Part shown: one piece after another, positions 31,573 to 41,115 of the stretch
Numbering within the stretch: position 1 is the stretch's first letter
How the letters are laid out: each line of letters starts with the position of its first letter
Origin: Verrucomicrobiota bacterium
Lineage (GTDB): Bacteria > Verrucomicrobiota > Verrucomicrobiia > Verrucomicrobiales > Verrucomicrobiaceae
DNA: 57,093 bases
Assembly (NCBI GenBank): GCA_009885695.1
Contig: VFKE01000040.1
Location: 1-57,093, forward strand
Direction: 5' to 3'
The notes under the pieces: generated by a model
Databases searched by the model: none
Told to the model about the DNA's origin: nothing
The model's input: the letters and a program-made list of their open reading frames with translations, nothing else
Made by a program: the position numbers and the translations under genes

Positions 31573-32690
31573 TAGCGGCCGTCAGAGCTGTTGTAGCTGT
31601 TGTCACCGAGAGCGAAGTATTCCCTGGGTGGGGCGGAGGCCAGGGTGATGGGCAGTTCGATGCGGCGATCTGGTGAATAGCCCTGGTAGCCGTAGTAGCC
31701 TTGTTGATGGGGTGAGTTGGCGGAGTTGTCGATAACGCGGCGAAAGCCGGGTTCGACGGCAGGCATGCCGTTGTGGATGAGTTCTGGCGGTTGAATGTCA
31801 ACCGTGTCGCCAGGAACGCCACCGAGCCGTTTGATGTAATGTTGTGATCCCTGTTCGGATGGAACGTTAATGCCATCGATGTTTTTCGTCGTGAAGACAA
31901 AAACTTCGCCGCGAGTCGGCCGACGGAAGTGGTAGGCGAATTTGTTCACGATGACATGGTCACCGTTGCGCAAAATGCCGCGCGCAAGAAGCTGCCCCGG
32001 AAGGATGTGCACGCGTTCGCCGTATCGAAGTGAAGTGCTCGCGCGCATGTCAGGCGTATCCTCGTCGATCGACTTAGTTCCGGCGCGAAGATTGACGCCG
32101 AGTTGCAGTTCATCGAACAACTGGCGAATGGGTGCGTCGATTTCAATGACATGTCCGTCTGTGAAGTGCAGTTTGCAGTAAGTGCGCCAGAACCGGATTG
32201 TGTGTTCCGTCACCGGCTCGCGCATGTCGAGGTATCCATCGTGATCAGAGACGACGTTGATATATTTAGTTCCAGTGAAGATACCCAGAAACTTACCGAT
32301 GAGTCCTGGATTTGGATCTTCCACCGTGGTTTCCGCCCGGATGCCGTTGAGGGTCGGCTGCATGGAACCGGTGGGGATTTGAAAGGGCTGCGCGATGTAG
32401 GCGCGAATGCCCAGGGCGATGACGATGGAGACGAAGAATACTTCAATATTCTCTGCCAGCCATCCTGTACGGGCTTGGGGCAGGGCGCGGTCGCAGGCGC
32501 GGTTGATCTCGTCCGAGAGACTATCGAGCCGCTTTTCGTCGCGCGCCTTGATCGCCTTCTCGAGATCAGTGCGCAGACCGTTGATATCGGCGAGCCTGGC
32601 CTGGGGCAGGAGGTCGCGCTTGTAGTTCAGAAAGCGGGTGACGGCCTTGTGCAGGAGTTTCGCGCGCTTGAGGTATTTGGGCTGGAACAT
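31485..32690 (-). CDS. lepB: Signal peptidase I
   Basis: FQIPTGSMQPTL, GDHVIVNKFAYHFRRPTRGEVFVF, YIKRLGGVPGDTV, YFALGDNSYNSSDGRYWGTVPEQNVIG. Confidence 0.92.
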   Translation of the reverse strand: MFQPKYLKRAKLLHKAVTRFLNYKRDLLPQARLADINGLRTDLEKAIKARDEKRLDSLSDEINRACDRALPQARTGWLAENIEVFFVSIVIALGIRAYIAQPFQIPTGSMQPTLNGIRAETTVEDPNPGLIGKFLGIFTGTKYINVVSDHDGYLDMREPVTEHTIRFWRTYCKLHFTDGHVIEIDAPIRQLFDELQLGVNLRAGTKSIDEDTPDMRASTSLRYGERVHILPGQLLARGILRNGDHVIVNKFAYHFRRPTRGEVFVFTTKNIDGINVPSEQGSQHYIKRLGGVPGDTVDIQPPELIHNGMPAVEPGFRRVIDNSANSPHQQGYYGYQGYSPDRRIELPITLASAPPREYFALGDNSYNSSDGRYWGTVPEQNVIGPGLFCYWPLTSHFGPIR

Positions 32691-32737
32691 TTCTTAAGAA
32701 GAGGGGGAGACAAGGAGATGGGGAGACGCGGAGATGG

Positions 32738-33127
32738 CTACTGCTTGTTGGGTCGGATTGTCCACTGGGCGGGATGGTCAATCATGTTCACGAGCATGGA
32801 AAGCACTTCTTCATACAGGAAATCCAATTTCTGGTGATCTTCTTCCCGAATGTAGCCGCAGCGAAGGGCGACATCGAGGTGTGTTTGTGTCTCGGCTGCC
32901 TCGCCTTCGGAATCGCTCAATTTGCTTATCCATGCCGCAGGGTAACGCCGCTTGCGCCAGGCCTCGGCGGTGTTTGAGGGCACTGATCTGGAAGATCGGA
33001 GTATTTGGTCTGTGAGCGAAAACATCTCAGACTTTGGCCAAGTACTCGTCAGACGGAATATCTCCATCGTCGCATCCATCGCTTTTTGCCAGACGATCAG
33101 TTCACGAAATGTGCGGATGTTTCCCAT
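32738..33127 (-). CDS. Four-helix bundle protein (S23/IVS-type)
   Basis: FRELIVWQKAMDATMEIFRLTSTWP...LTDQILRSSRSVPSNTAEAW...EAAETQTHLDVALRCGYI. Confidence 0.85.
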   Translation of the reverse strand: MGNIRTFRELIVWQKAMDATMEIFRLTSTWPKSEMFSLTDQILRSSRSVPSNTAEAWRKRRYPAAWISKLSDSEGEAAETQTHLDVALRCGYIREEDHQKLDFLYEEVLSMLVNMIDHPAQWTIRPNKQ

Positions 33128-33173
33128 TTCAAATCCCTGTGTCTCATCGTCTACCCATCTCCGCGTCTTCAGA

Positions 33174-34970
33174 TTACCCGTTCTTCAGCACCTCAATAAA
33201 CGCCTCCTGCGGGATGTTGACGCGACCGACGGATTTCATGCGTTTCTTGCCCTCCTTCTGCTTGTCCAGAAGCTTGCGCTTGCGGGAGATGTCGCCGCCG
33301 TAGCATTTGGCAGTGACGTCCTTGCGCGAGGCGCTGATACTCTCGCGGGCGATGATCTTGCCGCCGATGGCTGCCTGGATGGCGACAACGAAAAGCTGTT
33401 GGGGGATGACTTCTTTGAGTTTGGCGGCGAGCGCCCGCCCCCGGGACTCGGCCTTGCTGCGATGAACGATGCAAGCGAAGGCGTCCACGGGTTCGCTGGC
33501 GATGAGCATGTCCATTTTGACGAGATCGCTGGGCTGATAACCTGCGTGCTCATAGTCCATGCTGCCGTAGCCACGGGTGACGGACTTGAGTTTGTCGTTA
33601 AAGTCCACCAGGATTTCATTGAGCGGCAGGAGGCAGTGGAGGAGCACTCGGCGGTCGTCGAGCGTCTCGGTGTGATCCATCTGGCCGCGCTTGTCCATGA
33701 CCAGCTGCATCATGTCACCGATGTATTCGTTCGGTACCATGAGAAATATCTTCACCATCGGTTCGCGGATTTCGGCGATCTCCTGCGCGGCCGGGAGGAA
33801 GGCGGGATTGTCCACGATGATTTCGTCGCCGTTGGATTTAGTGACTTCGTAGATGACCGAAGGATAGGTGGAGATCACGTCCATCTGAAACTCGCGGCGC
33901 AGACGCTCCTGCACGATTTCCATGTGGAGCAGCCCGAGGAAACCGCAGCGGAAGCCGAACCCGAGTGCGGCGCTGCTTTCGGCCATGAAGGTAAAGGCGG
34001 AGTCGTTGATCTGAAGTTTGCCCACCGCCATCTTGAGCTTTTCAAAATCCTCCGCGCTGACCGGATAGATGCCGCTGAAGACCAGCGGATGGATTTCCTT
34101 GAAGCCGGGCAAAGCCTCGAGCGCCGGGTGGCGGGACTCCGTGACGGTGTCGCCGATCTTCACGTCTGCGGCGGATTTTACATTGGCGATGAGGTAGCCG
34201 ACGTCGCCCACATGGAGCTTGTCCACGGCAAGCATCTTGGGCTTGAAGATGCCGATTTCTTTCACCTCGTAGTCGAGGCTGGTGGACATCATGCGAATTT
34301 TCTGGCCGCGCACGATGCTGCCGCTGAAAACGCGGACGTAGGTCACGACTCCGCGATAGGAATCGAAGATGGAATCGAACACCGACGCGCGCAGGTAGCC
34401 GTCATGCGGATCCTTCGGTGGCGGAATGAGTCGCACAACGGCTTCGAGAATGTCCTCGATGCCGATGCCCATTTTTGCGCTGGCGGATACTGCCTCGTCG
34501 GCTGGAAGCTGCAGGATGTCCTCCATCTGGCGTTTGCATTTCTCCACGTCCGCGCTGGGCAGATCGATCTTGTTGATCACCGGAATGACGTAGAGTTTTT
34601 GCTGCAAGGCGAGGTTCAGGTTCGCAACGGTCTGTGCTTCTACGCCCTGTGAAGCGTCCACTAGAAGAAGCGCGCCCTCACATGCTGCGAGCGAGCGTGA
34701 GACTTCGTAGGAAAAGTCAACGTGTCCGGGAGTGTCCAGCAGGTTCAGCTTGTAGATGTGTCCATCCTTCGCCTTGTAATTCATGGTCACCGGATGCGCC
34801 TTGATGGTGATGCCGCGTTCGCGCTCCAGATCCATCGAGTCGAGCAACTGATTCTGCTGCTGGCGGACGGTGATGGTGTGAGTGAACTCCAGCAGGCGGT
34901 CGGAAAGCGTGGTCTTCCCGTGGTCAATGTGCGCGATGATGGAAAAATTACGGGTGCGGGAGACGGGCAT
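33174..34970 (-). CDS. lepA: Elongation factor 4
   Basis: MPVSRTRNFSIIAHIDHGKTTLSDRLLE...DTPGHVDFSYEVSRSL...NKIDLPSAD; ATG 34970 preferred to the longer ORF. Confidence 0.95.
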   Translation of the reverse strand: MPVSRTRNFSIIAHIDHGKTTLSDRLLEFTHTITVRQQQNQLLDSMDLERERGITIKAHPVTMNYKAKDGHIYKLNLLDTPGHVDFSYEVSRSLAACEGALLLVDASQGVEAQTVANLNLALQQKLYVIPVINKIDLPSADVEKCKRQMEDILQLPADEAVSASAKMGIGIEDILEAVVRLIPPPKDPHDGYLRASVFDSIFDSYRGVVTYVRVFSGSIVRGQKIRMMSTSLDYEVKEIGIFKPKMLAVDKLHVGDVGYLIANVKSAADVKIGDTVTESRHPALEALPGFKEIHPLVFSGIYPVSAEDFEKLKMAVGKLQINDSAFTFMAESSAALGFGFRCGFLGLLHMEIVQERLRREFQMDVISTYPSVIYEVTKSNGDEIIVDNPAFLPAAQEIAEIREPMVKIFLMVPNEYIGDMMQLVMDKRGQMDHTETLDDRRVLLHCLLPLNEILVDFNDKLKSVTRGYGSMDYEHAGYQPSDLVKMDMLIASEPVDAFACIVHRSKAESRGRALAAKLKEVIPQQLFVVAIQAAIGGKIIARESISASRKDVTAKCYGGDISRKRKLLDKQKEGKKRMKSVGRVNIPQEAFIEVLKNG

Positions 34971-35164
34971 CGAGGGCGGGGCAGGGGGAGCCTTCTCAAT
35001 AGCGCGGGACGGCGGCGCTGGCAAGTGGCGCATGGGACGGCATTGGCTGAATCTCCACGACACGCGAGACGCAGTGGTAGTATGCGGTGGTGAGGTGCAC
35101 ATGAGCCTTGAGGCGCGGGGGAGTCGCATGGCCGGAAGGTGGATGGAGGGATCACTCTTACTGA

Positions 35165-35343
35165 GGGACAGGCACGAATGGCGCTTAGTTTAGTTAAGCC
35201 GTAAGGCGGACATGTTGTCCACCCTGTCTGGTGGGCTTCAAGCCCGCCTGTAACGGACTGCAAGTCCGTTAGACATGGCGGATGTCACATCCGCCTTACA
35301 CTCCGAAACACCGCCTGAACAAAGCGCCATTCGGGACAGGCAC
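35165..35343. repeat. Nested palindromic element bounded by 11-bp direct repeats
   Basis: GGGACAGGCAC at 35165-35175 and 35333-35343; CGAATGGCGCTT / AAGCGCCATTCG; GTAAGGCGGA (35201-35210) / TCCGCCTTAC (35290-35299); internal hairpins. Confidence 0.8.
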
Positions 35344-35602
35344 TATGCGTTATGCGGTTCTGAGCGGATAACCCCGCGGGCCTGTCATGCCCGGATGGCG
35401 CGACGCAACGCCACTGCCAGCATCGCGCGACGTCCTCAAGTTGCCAGTTCCGGCAGAATTTTGTGCGCCGCTCAATAATAGGAATCATTCTCGGAACACA
35501 TCTGGCTGGAATCCTGACATCCTTGCTTCAACATCTTTTTCAACAGGCTGCAAAGTGACGATTAGGAGTTGAATTCAGACATTTGTCATCTCAACTCCCG
35601 AC

Positions 35603-36040
35603 ATGGACATGTTCATGAAAGCAGCAATTGACGAGGCGCGCAAAGGACTGTCAGAAGGCGGTATTCCCATTGGCTCCGTTCTTGTGATCGACGGAAAAAT
35701 CATCGGGCGCGGCCACAACCGGCGCGTGCAGAGGGGCAGCACCATACTCCACGCGGAGATGGATGCGCTGGAAAATGCCGGTCGCCTCAATGCCCGTGAC
35801 TACCAGCGCTCCATACTTTATTCAACACTCTCGCCCTGCGATATGTGCAGCGGGACGGCTCTGCTCTACAAGATTCCGCATATCGTGGTCGGCGAGAATG
35901 TCACCTTCCGCGGTCCGGAAGACTATGTGCAATCGCGCGGCGTGAGACTGGAAATATTGCACCTCGAAGAATGCGTTGAACTCATGCGTCGGTTTATAGC
36001 CGATAAACCAAATCTCTGGAACGAAGACATCGGGATGTAG
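35603..36040 (+). CDS. Cytosine/deoxycytidylate-type deaminase resembling yeast cytosine deaminase
   Basis: HAEMDALENAGRL...TLSPCDMCSGTALLYKIPHIVVGENVTF...FIADKPNLWNEDIG. Confidence 0.85.
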   Translation: MDMFMKAAIDEARKGLSEGGIPIGSVLVIDGKIIGRGHNRRVQRGSTILHAEMDALENAGRLNARDYQRSILYSTLSPCDMCSGTALLYKIPHIVVGENVTFRGPEDYVQSRGVRLEILHLEECVELMRRFIADKPNLWNEDIGM

Positions 36041-36091
36041 GGTGTCTGTGCCAGACACCGAAGTCTCACCGTTTTTCAAAAACGGCCTGCA

Positions 36092-36928
36092 TCACGGAAT
36101 TTTGAGGACACAAACAGTCGCGTTGTCCTGGCGCGGTTGATCGGCGCAGCGCACAGCGAAGATGATGGCATCTGCGATTTTGCCAGCGGTGGTGGTTTTG
36201 CCAAAAGTGAGCATTTGCTCGAGATGCTTGTGGCTAAGCGTATGAATACCGTCGCTGGCCACGATCACGATGTCGCCACTTTTGAGTTCATAGGGATCCA
36301 TCCTCGCGTCCACGATGGTCAGCGGATGGCCCAGGCACGCGCTTTGCAAGATGTGCCGATCCGGATGGCGGGCCGCATCGGCGACGCTGAGTTCCCCGAT
36401 GCGCACGCGTTCATCGAGGATCGGTGCCAGCGAGTGATCGGCGTTCAACCGGGTCAGTTCACCAGCGCGAAAGAGAAACAAGGGCGAGTCGCCCACGCTG
36501 ACCCAGTGCAAACACTCTTTCGTTGCCGCGACCCCGACTAAGGTGGAGCCCATCGGGGCTTGTTCGGTGGCAAGTTTTGCGGATAAATCGCGCAGCTTCT
36601 CGTTGGCTGTTTCCAGCGCCACTCTTAGACGCCATGATGTCGAGAGCGTGCTGCGTTTGTAGGCCTTCACAAACTCGTCCACGATCAGATAACTCGCGAC
36701 GTTTCCGCCGACGTGCGCGCCTAGACCGTCGCCCAGCGCCACCAGCATCCGTGAACCACTGGGTTCCTTGGTCGCGGAGATGTCGCTGAATGCGTAAAAA
36801 TCTTCCTGCATTCGCCGGCCACCCACGAACTGTCTCCCGGCAAAGTCACGCTCGATCTGGAACAACGTCGCCAAGCCAGGCGCGGAATCGCCTGTGCCAG
36901 ATGTTTCAGACTGGGGGGCGCTGCTCAC
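36092..36928 (-). CDS. PP2C-family serine/threonine phosphatase
   Basis: GGRRMQEDFYAF...ALGDGLGAHVGGNVAS...HWVSVGDSPLFLFR...GDIVIVASDGIHTLS...RQDNATVCVLKI. Confidence 0.85.
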   Translation of the reverse strand: MSSAPQSETSGTGDSAPGLATLFQIERDFAGRQFVGGRRMQEDFYAFSDISATKEPSGSRMLVALGDGLGAHVGGNVASYLIVDEFVKAYKRSTLSTSWRLRVALETANEKLRDLSAKLATEQAPMGSTLVGVAATKECLHWVSVGDSPLFLFRAGELTRLNADHSLAPILDERVRIGELSVADAARHPDRHILQSACLGHPLTIVDARMDPYELKSGDIVIVASDGIHTLSHKHLEQMLTFGKTTTAGKIADAIIFAVRCADQPRQDNATVCVLKIP

Positions 36929-36942
36929 AGGTTTGCCATCGA

Positions 36943-38832
36943 TTAGTTCGCCTGCGGTGCTGCGCCCTCTTCTTTGGCTTTGGGCTTGAAAGTGCTGGCG
37001 ATGTAAAGATCGCGAAGCTGCCTGAAGTCCGCGACACCGGGGCTTTGCGTCATCAATTCCTGGCCACGGTTGTTCTTCGGGAAGGCCAGCACTTCGCGGA
37101 TGCTGTCTTCGCCAGCGGCGAGCATGACGATGCGGTCGAGACCAAGCGCCAGTCCGCCGTGCGGCGGTGCACCAAACTGAAAGGCCTCTAGAATGTGACC
37201 GAACATTTCCTTTTGATCTTCTTCGCTGACGCCAAGGATGCCGAACATCTTCGCTTGCAGATCGCTCTCGTGGATACGCAGCGAACCGCCGCCGAGTTCA
37301 GTGCCGTTGAGCACCACGTCGTAGGCGACGGCACGGATCTGGGCGAGACTGGGAGCGCTGCCACCCTTGGCGGCGTTTGAAGACTGGCCGGCAAGGGTGC
37401 CGGCACTCCCTGTATCGAGGAGATGCATGTCCTCGGATTTCGGACGTGTGAACGGATGATGCACGGCGTTCCATTTCTGATCTTCTTCGCTAAAGGCGAG
37501 AAGCGGAAAATCATAGACCCAGAGGAAATTCAGTGCGCTGGAATTTTTGGTTGTTTCCATCATCGCGGCGACTTCCAGACGCACCCGGCCGAGAATGGTG
37601 CAGGTGCTTTCCCAAGGTCCGGCGACGAAGAAGACGATGTCGCCTTCTTCGAGGTTCACCTTCTTGATCAGTGCGGCCTTCTCCTCATCGGTGAAGAACT
37701 TCCAGAGCGGCGACTTGAACTCGCCGCCTTCGTATTTGATGAACGCAAGCTGCTTCACTTCCTTCGGCAGGCCGACTTCGTGCGCGACTTCATTCAAGCG
37801 GATCATCTGGCCGGTCGTGATGCCCGCAAAGCCTTTCGCATTCACACCGCGAACCACACCGCCGTTGTCGAGGGTGTTGCGGAAAATTTTAAACTCGCTC
37901 TTAGCGAAGACATCGCAGAGGTCCGTGATTTCGTTGCCGAATCGCGTGTCCGGCTTGTCGGAACCGTAGCGATCCATTGCCTCCTTCCAGGTTATGCGCG
38001 GAAAGGGGAGAGGGATGTTCATGTGCCCGGCGGCTTGGAACATCTCCTTGAGCAAGCCTTCGACGAGACGGTAAATGTCCTCCTCAGTGATGAACGAAGC
38101 CTCGATATCGATCTGCGTGAACTCCGGCTGTCGGTCGGCGCGGAGGTCTTCATCGCGGAAGCAGCGGGCAATTTGGAAATACTTTTCCAGGCCCGCCACC
38201 ATGAGGAGCTGCTTGTATTGTTGGGGTGCCTGGGGCAGCGCGTAGAACTTGCCGGGATTAAGTCGCGCTGGGACGAGGAAGTCGCGAGCGCCTTCGGGCG
38301 TGGACTTCGACAAGATCGGCGTCTCGACTTCGACGAAATCGTTTTCTTTACTTGAGAGAAAGTCACGGGCCGCTTTCACGATCTTGTGGCGCAGACGCAG
38401 ATTGCGATTCATGCGCGGACGGCGCAGGTCAAGATAGCGATACTTCAGACGCAGGTCTTCGTTGGACAATTCCACATCGAGTTGGAAGGGGAGCACTGAG
38501 GATTTATTGAGCACCGTGAATCCGCTAACGACGATTTCGATTTGTCCGGTCGCGAGGTTGGTGTTGTCCGTTCCTTCGAGACGTTTCGAGACTTTGCCCG
38601 TGAGTTGGATCACATCTTCATCGCGCAGATGATGACTCGCTTGTGCAGTCTCGGGATTCTCCTCGGGGCGAAACACCACTTGTGTCATGCCTTCGCGGTC
38701 GCGCAGATCGATGAAGATGACGCCGCCGTGGTCGCGTGCGGAATTCACCCAGCCGGACAGGGTGACGGTCTGCCCGATGTGCTCGGGGCGGAGTTCATTG
38801 CAGTGGTGGGTGCGGTAGATGTTGGCGGTCAT
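36943..38832 (-). CDS. aspS: Aspartyl-tRNA synthetase, carrying a ~20-aa in-frame insertion
   Basis: MTANIYRTHHCNELRPEHIGQTVTLSGWVN...FLVPARLNPGKFYALPQAPQQYKQLLM...RDEDLRADRQPEFTQIDIE...GGLALGLDRIVML. Confidence 0.95.
   Translation of the reverse strand: MTANIYRTHHCNELRPEHIGQTVTLSGWVNSARDHGGVIFIDLRDREGMTQVVFRPEENPETAQASHHLRDEDVIQLTGKVSKRLEGTDNTNLATGQIEIVVSGFTVLNKSSVLPFQLDVELSNEDLRLKYRYLDLRRPRMNRNLRLRHKIVKAARDFLSSKENDFVEVETPILSKSTPEGARDFLVPARLNPGKFYALPQAPQQYKQLLMVAGLEKYFQIARCFRDEDLRADRQPEFTQIDIEASFITEEDIYRLVEGLLKEMFQAAGHMNIPLPFPRITWKEAMDRYGSDKPDTRFGNEITDLCDVFAKSEFKIFRNTLDNGGVVRGVNAKGFAGITTGQMIRLNEVAHEVGLPKEVKQLAFIKYEGGEFKSPLWKFFTDEEKAALIKKVNLEEGDIVFFVAGPWESTCTILGRVRLEVAAMMETTKNSSALNFLWVYDFPLLAFSEEDQKWNAVHHPFTRPKSEDMHLLDTGSAGTLAGQSSNAAKGGSAPSLAQIRAVAYDVVLNGTELGGGSLRIHESDLQAKMFGILGVSEEDQKEMFGHILEAFQFGAPPHGGLALGLDRIVMLAAGEDSIREVLAFPKNNRGQELMTQSPGVADFRQLRDLYIASTFKPKAKEEGAAPQAN
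37351..37410. repeat. 60-bp palindromic element inside aspS
   Basis: GGGAGCGCTGCCACCCTTGGCGGC versus reverse complement of right arm GGGAGTGCCGGCACCCTTGCCGGC: 4 mismatches in 24. Confidence 0.8.
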
Positions 38833-38924
38833 GGACGTGCGAAATGCGGGCGCGTCACATGCCAGAGAATGAGGGCGAAAGCAAGCCGCATCTCGCCCTT
38901 GCCAGACGGCGTCCGCCGAGGTTG

Positions 38925-39725
38925 ATGTGCGATATGCCGGACGCTCCACCCACCATCTTTCTCATCGGCGGCTGCAACGGCGCAGGCAAGACCACCTTCG
39001 CGCGCCGCTTGCTGCCGGGTGAGGGCGTGTTCACGTTTCTCAATGCCGATGAGATCGCGCGCGGCTTGTCGCCATTGAAGCCAGAACTCGCGGCCTTTCG
39101 TGCTGGTAGATTATTGTTGGGGGAGGCAAGACGTTTGATCGCCGAGAAGAAATCCTTCGGCCTGGAAAGCACGCTCAGTGGAAAAACTTACGAGCATCTC
39201 CTGCTGAATGCCAAGGCGGAAGGCTTTGTCATTTCGTTGCATTTTCTCGTCGTGCCTTCCGTAGACGTTTCGATTCGTCGCGTTGCTCAACGTGTAAAGA
39301 AAGGCGGACATCATGTGCCCGAGCAGGACATCCGGCGGCGGTTCCGGCGCAGCGTGGAGAATTTCCTGGAGGTGTATTTGCCGTTGGCACATGAGTGGAA
39401 AGTGTGGGACAATGAACCGCTTCGAATAGAGTGCCTAGCGACCTCCGATGACACTTCGCCCGAAGAAGTAGCCAGCCTGTTGAGAGCCATGACCGTAAAA
39501 GAGACCACGCCGCGAAAAATGAGTCCTAGCACGGATCGTGCATTGCGCGCCATGCAGCTCGCCTACGAAGACGCCAAGTCCGAGAACGCGCGCTGGGGCT
39601 TGCTCATGATTCCGCAGGAATGGGATCCAGTGCACGATGCTGGCACATCATGGGTCATCGCCGAGCGCATCGCAGCCGGACTTCCGGCGCGTGGGATCGG
39701 CACTGCTTCACGGGCTTCTGCTTGA
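38925..39725 (+). CDS. Zeta-toxin-like P-loop kinase with C-terminal extension
   Basis: IFLIGGCNGAGKTTFARRLLP...FLNADEIARGLSP...FGLESTLSGKTY...RVAQRVKKGGHHVPEQDIRRRF. Confidence 0.8.
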   Translation: MCDMPDAPPTIFLIGGCNGAGKTTFARRLLPGEGVFTFLNADEIARGLSPLKPELAAFRAGRLLLGEARRLIAEKKSFGLESTLSGKTYEHLLLNAKAEGFVISLHFLVVPSVDVSIRRVAQRVKKGGHHVPEQDIRRRFRRSVENFLEVYLPLAHEWKVWDNEPLRIECLATSDDTSPEEVASLLRAMTVKETTPRKMSPSTDRALRAMQLAYEDAKSENARWGLLMIPQEWDPVHDAGTSWVIAERIAAGLPARGIGTASRASA

Positions 39726-39816
39726 TCGCTGCGGCGACATTCGTGAGCAACGGCAGAGCACAAGTCACTGATTCCTTCACGGCCCAGGCAAGGGGAACGA
39801 TGAAGGGAACACTTCC

Positions 39817-41103
39817 TTAAGCAATCAGGTTCTTGTATTCCGACGCGGCAAAAAGCTCCGCGAGCCTGGCGCGCAGTCCGTCGGCCGGGACTTCCATCTG
39901 GTCGCGGGTGGCGAGATTTTTTATCACTAACGTTGGAAATTCAGTCCCGACGATCACCGCAAATCGGGCTTTCGCGCCTTCCGCGTGTTGAAATTGTTTT
40001 CCCATTTTCTGCGGCGTGAGGGGATAGTCCGCGCGCCATCCGGCATCGCGTAACTGCTGCAAGATGCCCAGCGCCTCGTGGCGTCGCGCTTCATCGGCCA
40101 CCACGACGAACACATCGAGCGCGCCATTCCGTTTCATCCATTCGTCCACGGCTTTTTGTGCCACAGGTGTTTCCTTGATGAGTTCGCCGAGCACCACGTC
40201 GCCCATGGCAAAACCACAGGCGGGCATGTCCGTGTCGCCGTCACTCAAGAGCGAGACAAGATTATCATAGCGGCCACCACCGGCGATGGCGCGCAAGCCG
40301 TGCTTCAAATCGAAGGCTTCGAATACGACGCCGGTATAATAGGCAAGCCCGCGCACGATACCGGGATCCACTTTGACAAATTCCCACAACCCGCGCGCAG
40401 CCAGACTGTTGCGAATCGCAGCGAACACGGGATGATTCTCGTTCACTGAGGCGATGAACGCCTGCACGGCATCGAGGCTGGTGCCCAGTGCTTTGAGTTT
40501 TTCGTCCGTGGCTTCTGGAGCAGCGCGTTCCATCTTGTCGATGACCTGAAGAAACTCACCGGCGCGTTCCACTGCGATACCAGCCTGCGATTGAAATTGC
40601 GTCCAGAGCTGGCGATCACTCAAGCGGATCGCGAAGTCGTCCTTGGTCAAACCGAAGGTGCGCAGGGAAGCGATGGCAGTCGCGATGAGTTCCGCATCCG
40701 CCGCGGGCGAGGCTTCGCCGATGATGTCCACGTTGTACTGGTGAAATTCGCGCAACCTTCCGCGTTGTTGTCGCTCGTAGCGATAGCAGGGGCCGATTTG
40801 AAACCACTTCAAAGGTTTGGAATAGTGCCGCTGTCTCGCTGCGGCCATCCGCGCCAAGCTGGGAGTCACTTCAGGACGTAGGGAAACTTCCTCATCACCC
40901 TTGGTCGTGAAACAGAAGAGTTGATGGACGATTTCATCGCCACTTTTTTTCCGAAAGAGATCGGTGCTTTCCAGTGCAGGACCTTCGTATTCGACAAATC
41001 CGTGACCCGCCGCGCTGGTGCGCCAGCGTTCGAAGATGTAGTTCCGCAACGCACAGTCTTCAGGAAAGAAATCGCGGAAGCCTTTGATGGTTTGGAAGGG
41101 CAT
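39817..41103 (-). CDS. hisS: Histidyl-tRNA synthetase
   Basis: GFRDFFPEDCALRNYIF...SLRPEVTPSLARM...GPCYRYERQQRGRLREFHQYNVDIIG...GGGRYDNL. Confidence 0.93.
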   Translation of the reverse strand: MPFQTIKGFRDFFPEDCALRNYIFERWRTSAAGHGFVEYEGPALESTDLFRKKSGDEIVHQLFCFTTKGDEEVSLRPEVTPSLARMAAARQRHYSKPLKWFQIGPCYRYERQQRGRLREFHQYNVDIIGEASPAADAELIATAIASLRTFGLTKDDFAIRLSDRQLWTQFQSQAGIAVERAGEFLQVIDKMERAAPEATDEKLKALGTSLDAVQAFIASVNENHPVFAAIRNSLAARGLWEFVKVDPGIVRGLAYYTGVVFEAFDLKHGLRAIAGGGRYDNLVSLLSDGDTDMPACGFAMGDVVLGELIKETPVAQKAVDEWMKRNGALDVFVVVADEARRHEALGILQQLRDAGWRADYPLTPQKMGKQFQHAEGAKARFAVIVGTEFPTLVIKNLATRDQMEVPADGLRARLAELFAASEYKNLIA

Positions 41104-41115
41104 TAATGAAAAAAT

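Noticed and set aside
32952-34652. 566-aa plus-strand ORF
   Set aside because: Lies antisense to lepA; shadow ORF of a GC-rich coding strand.
37423-38355. 310-aa plus-strand ORF
   Set aside because: Antisense to aspS; composition typical of a shadow ORF.
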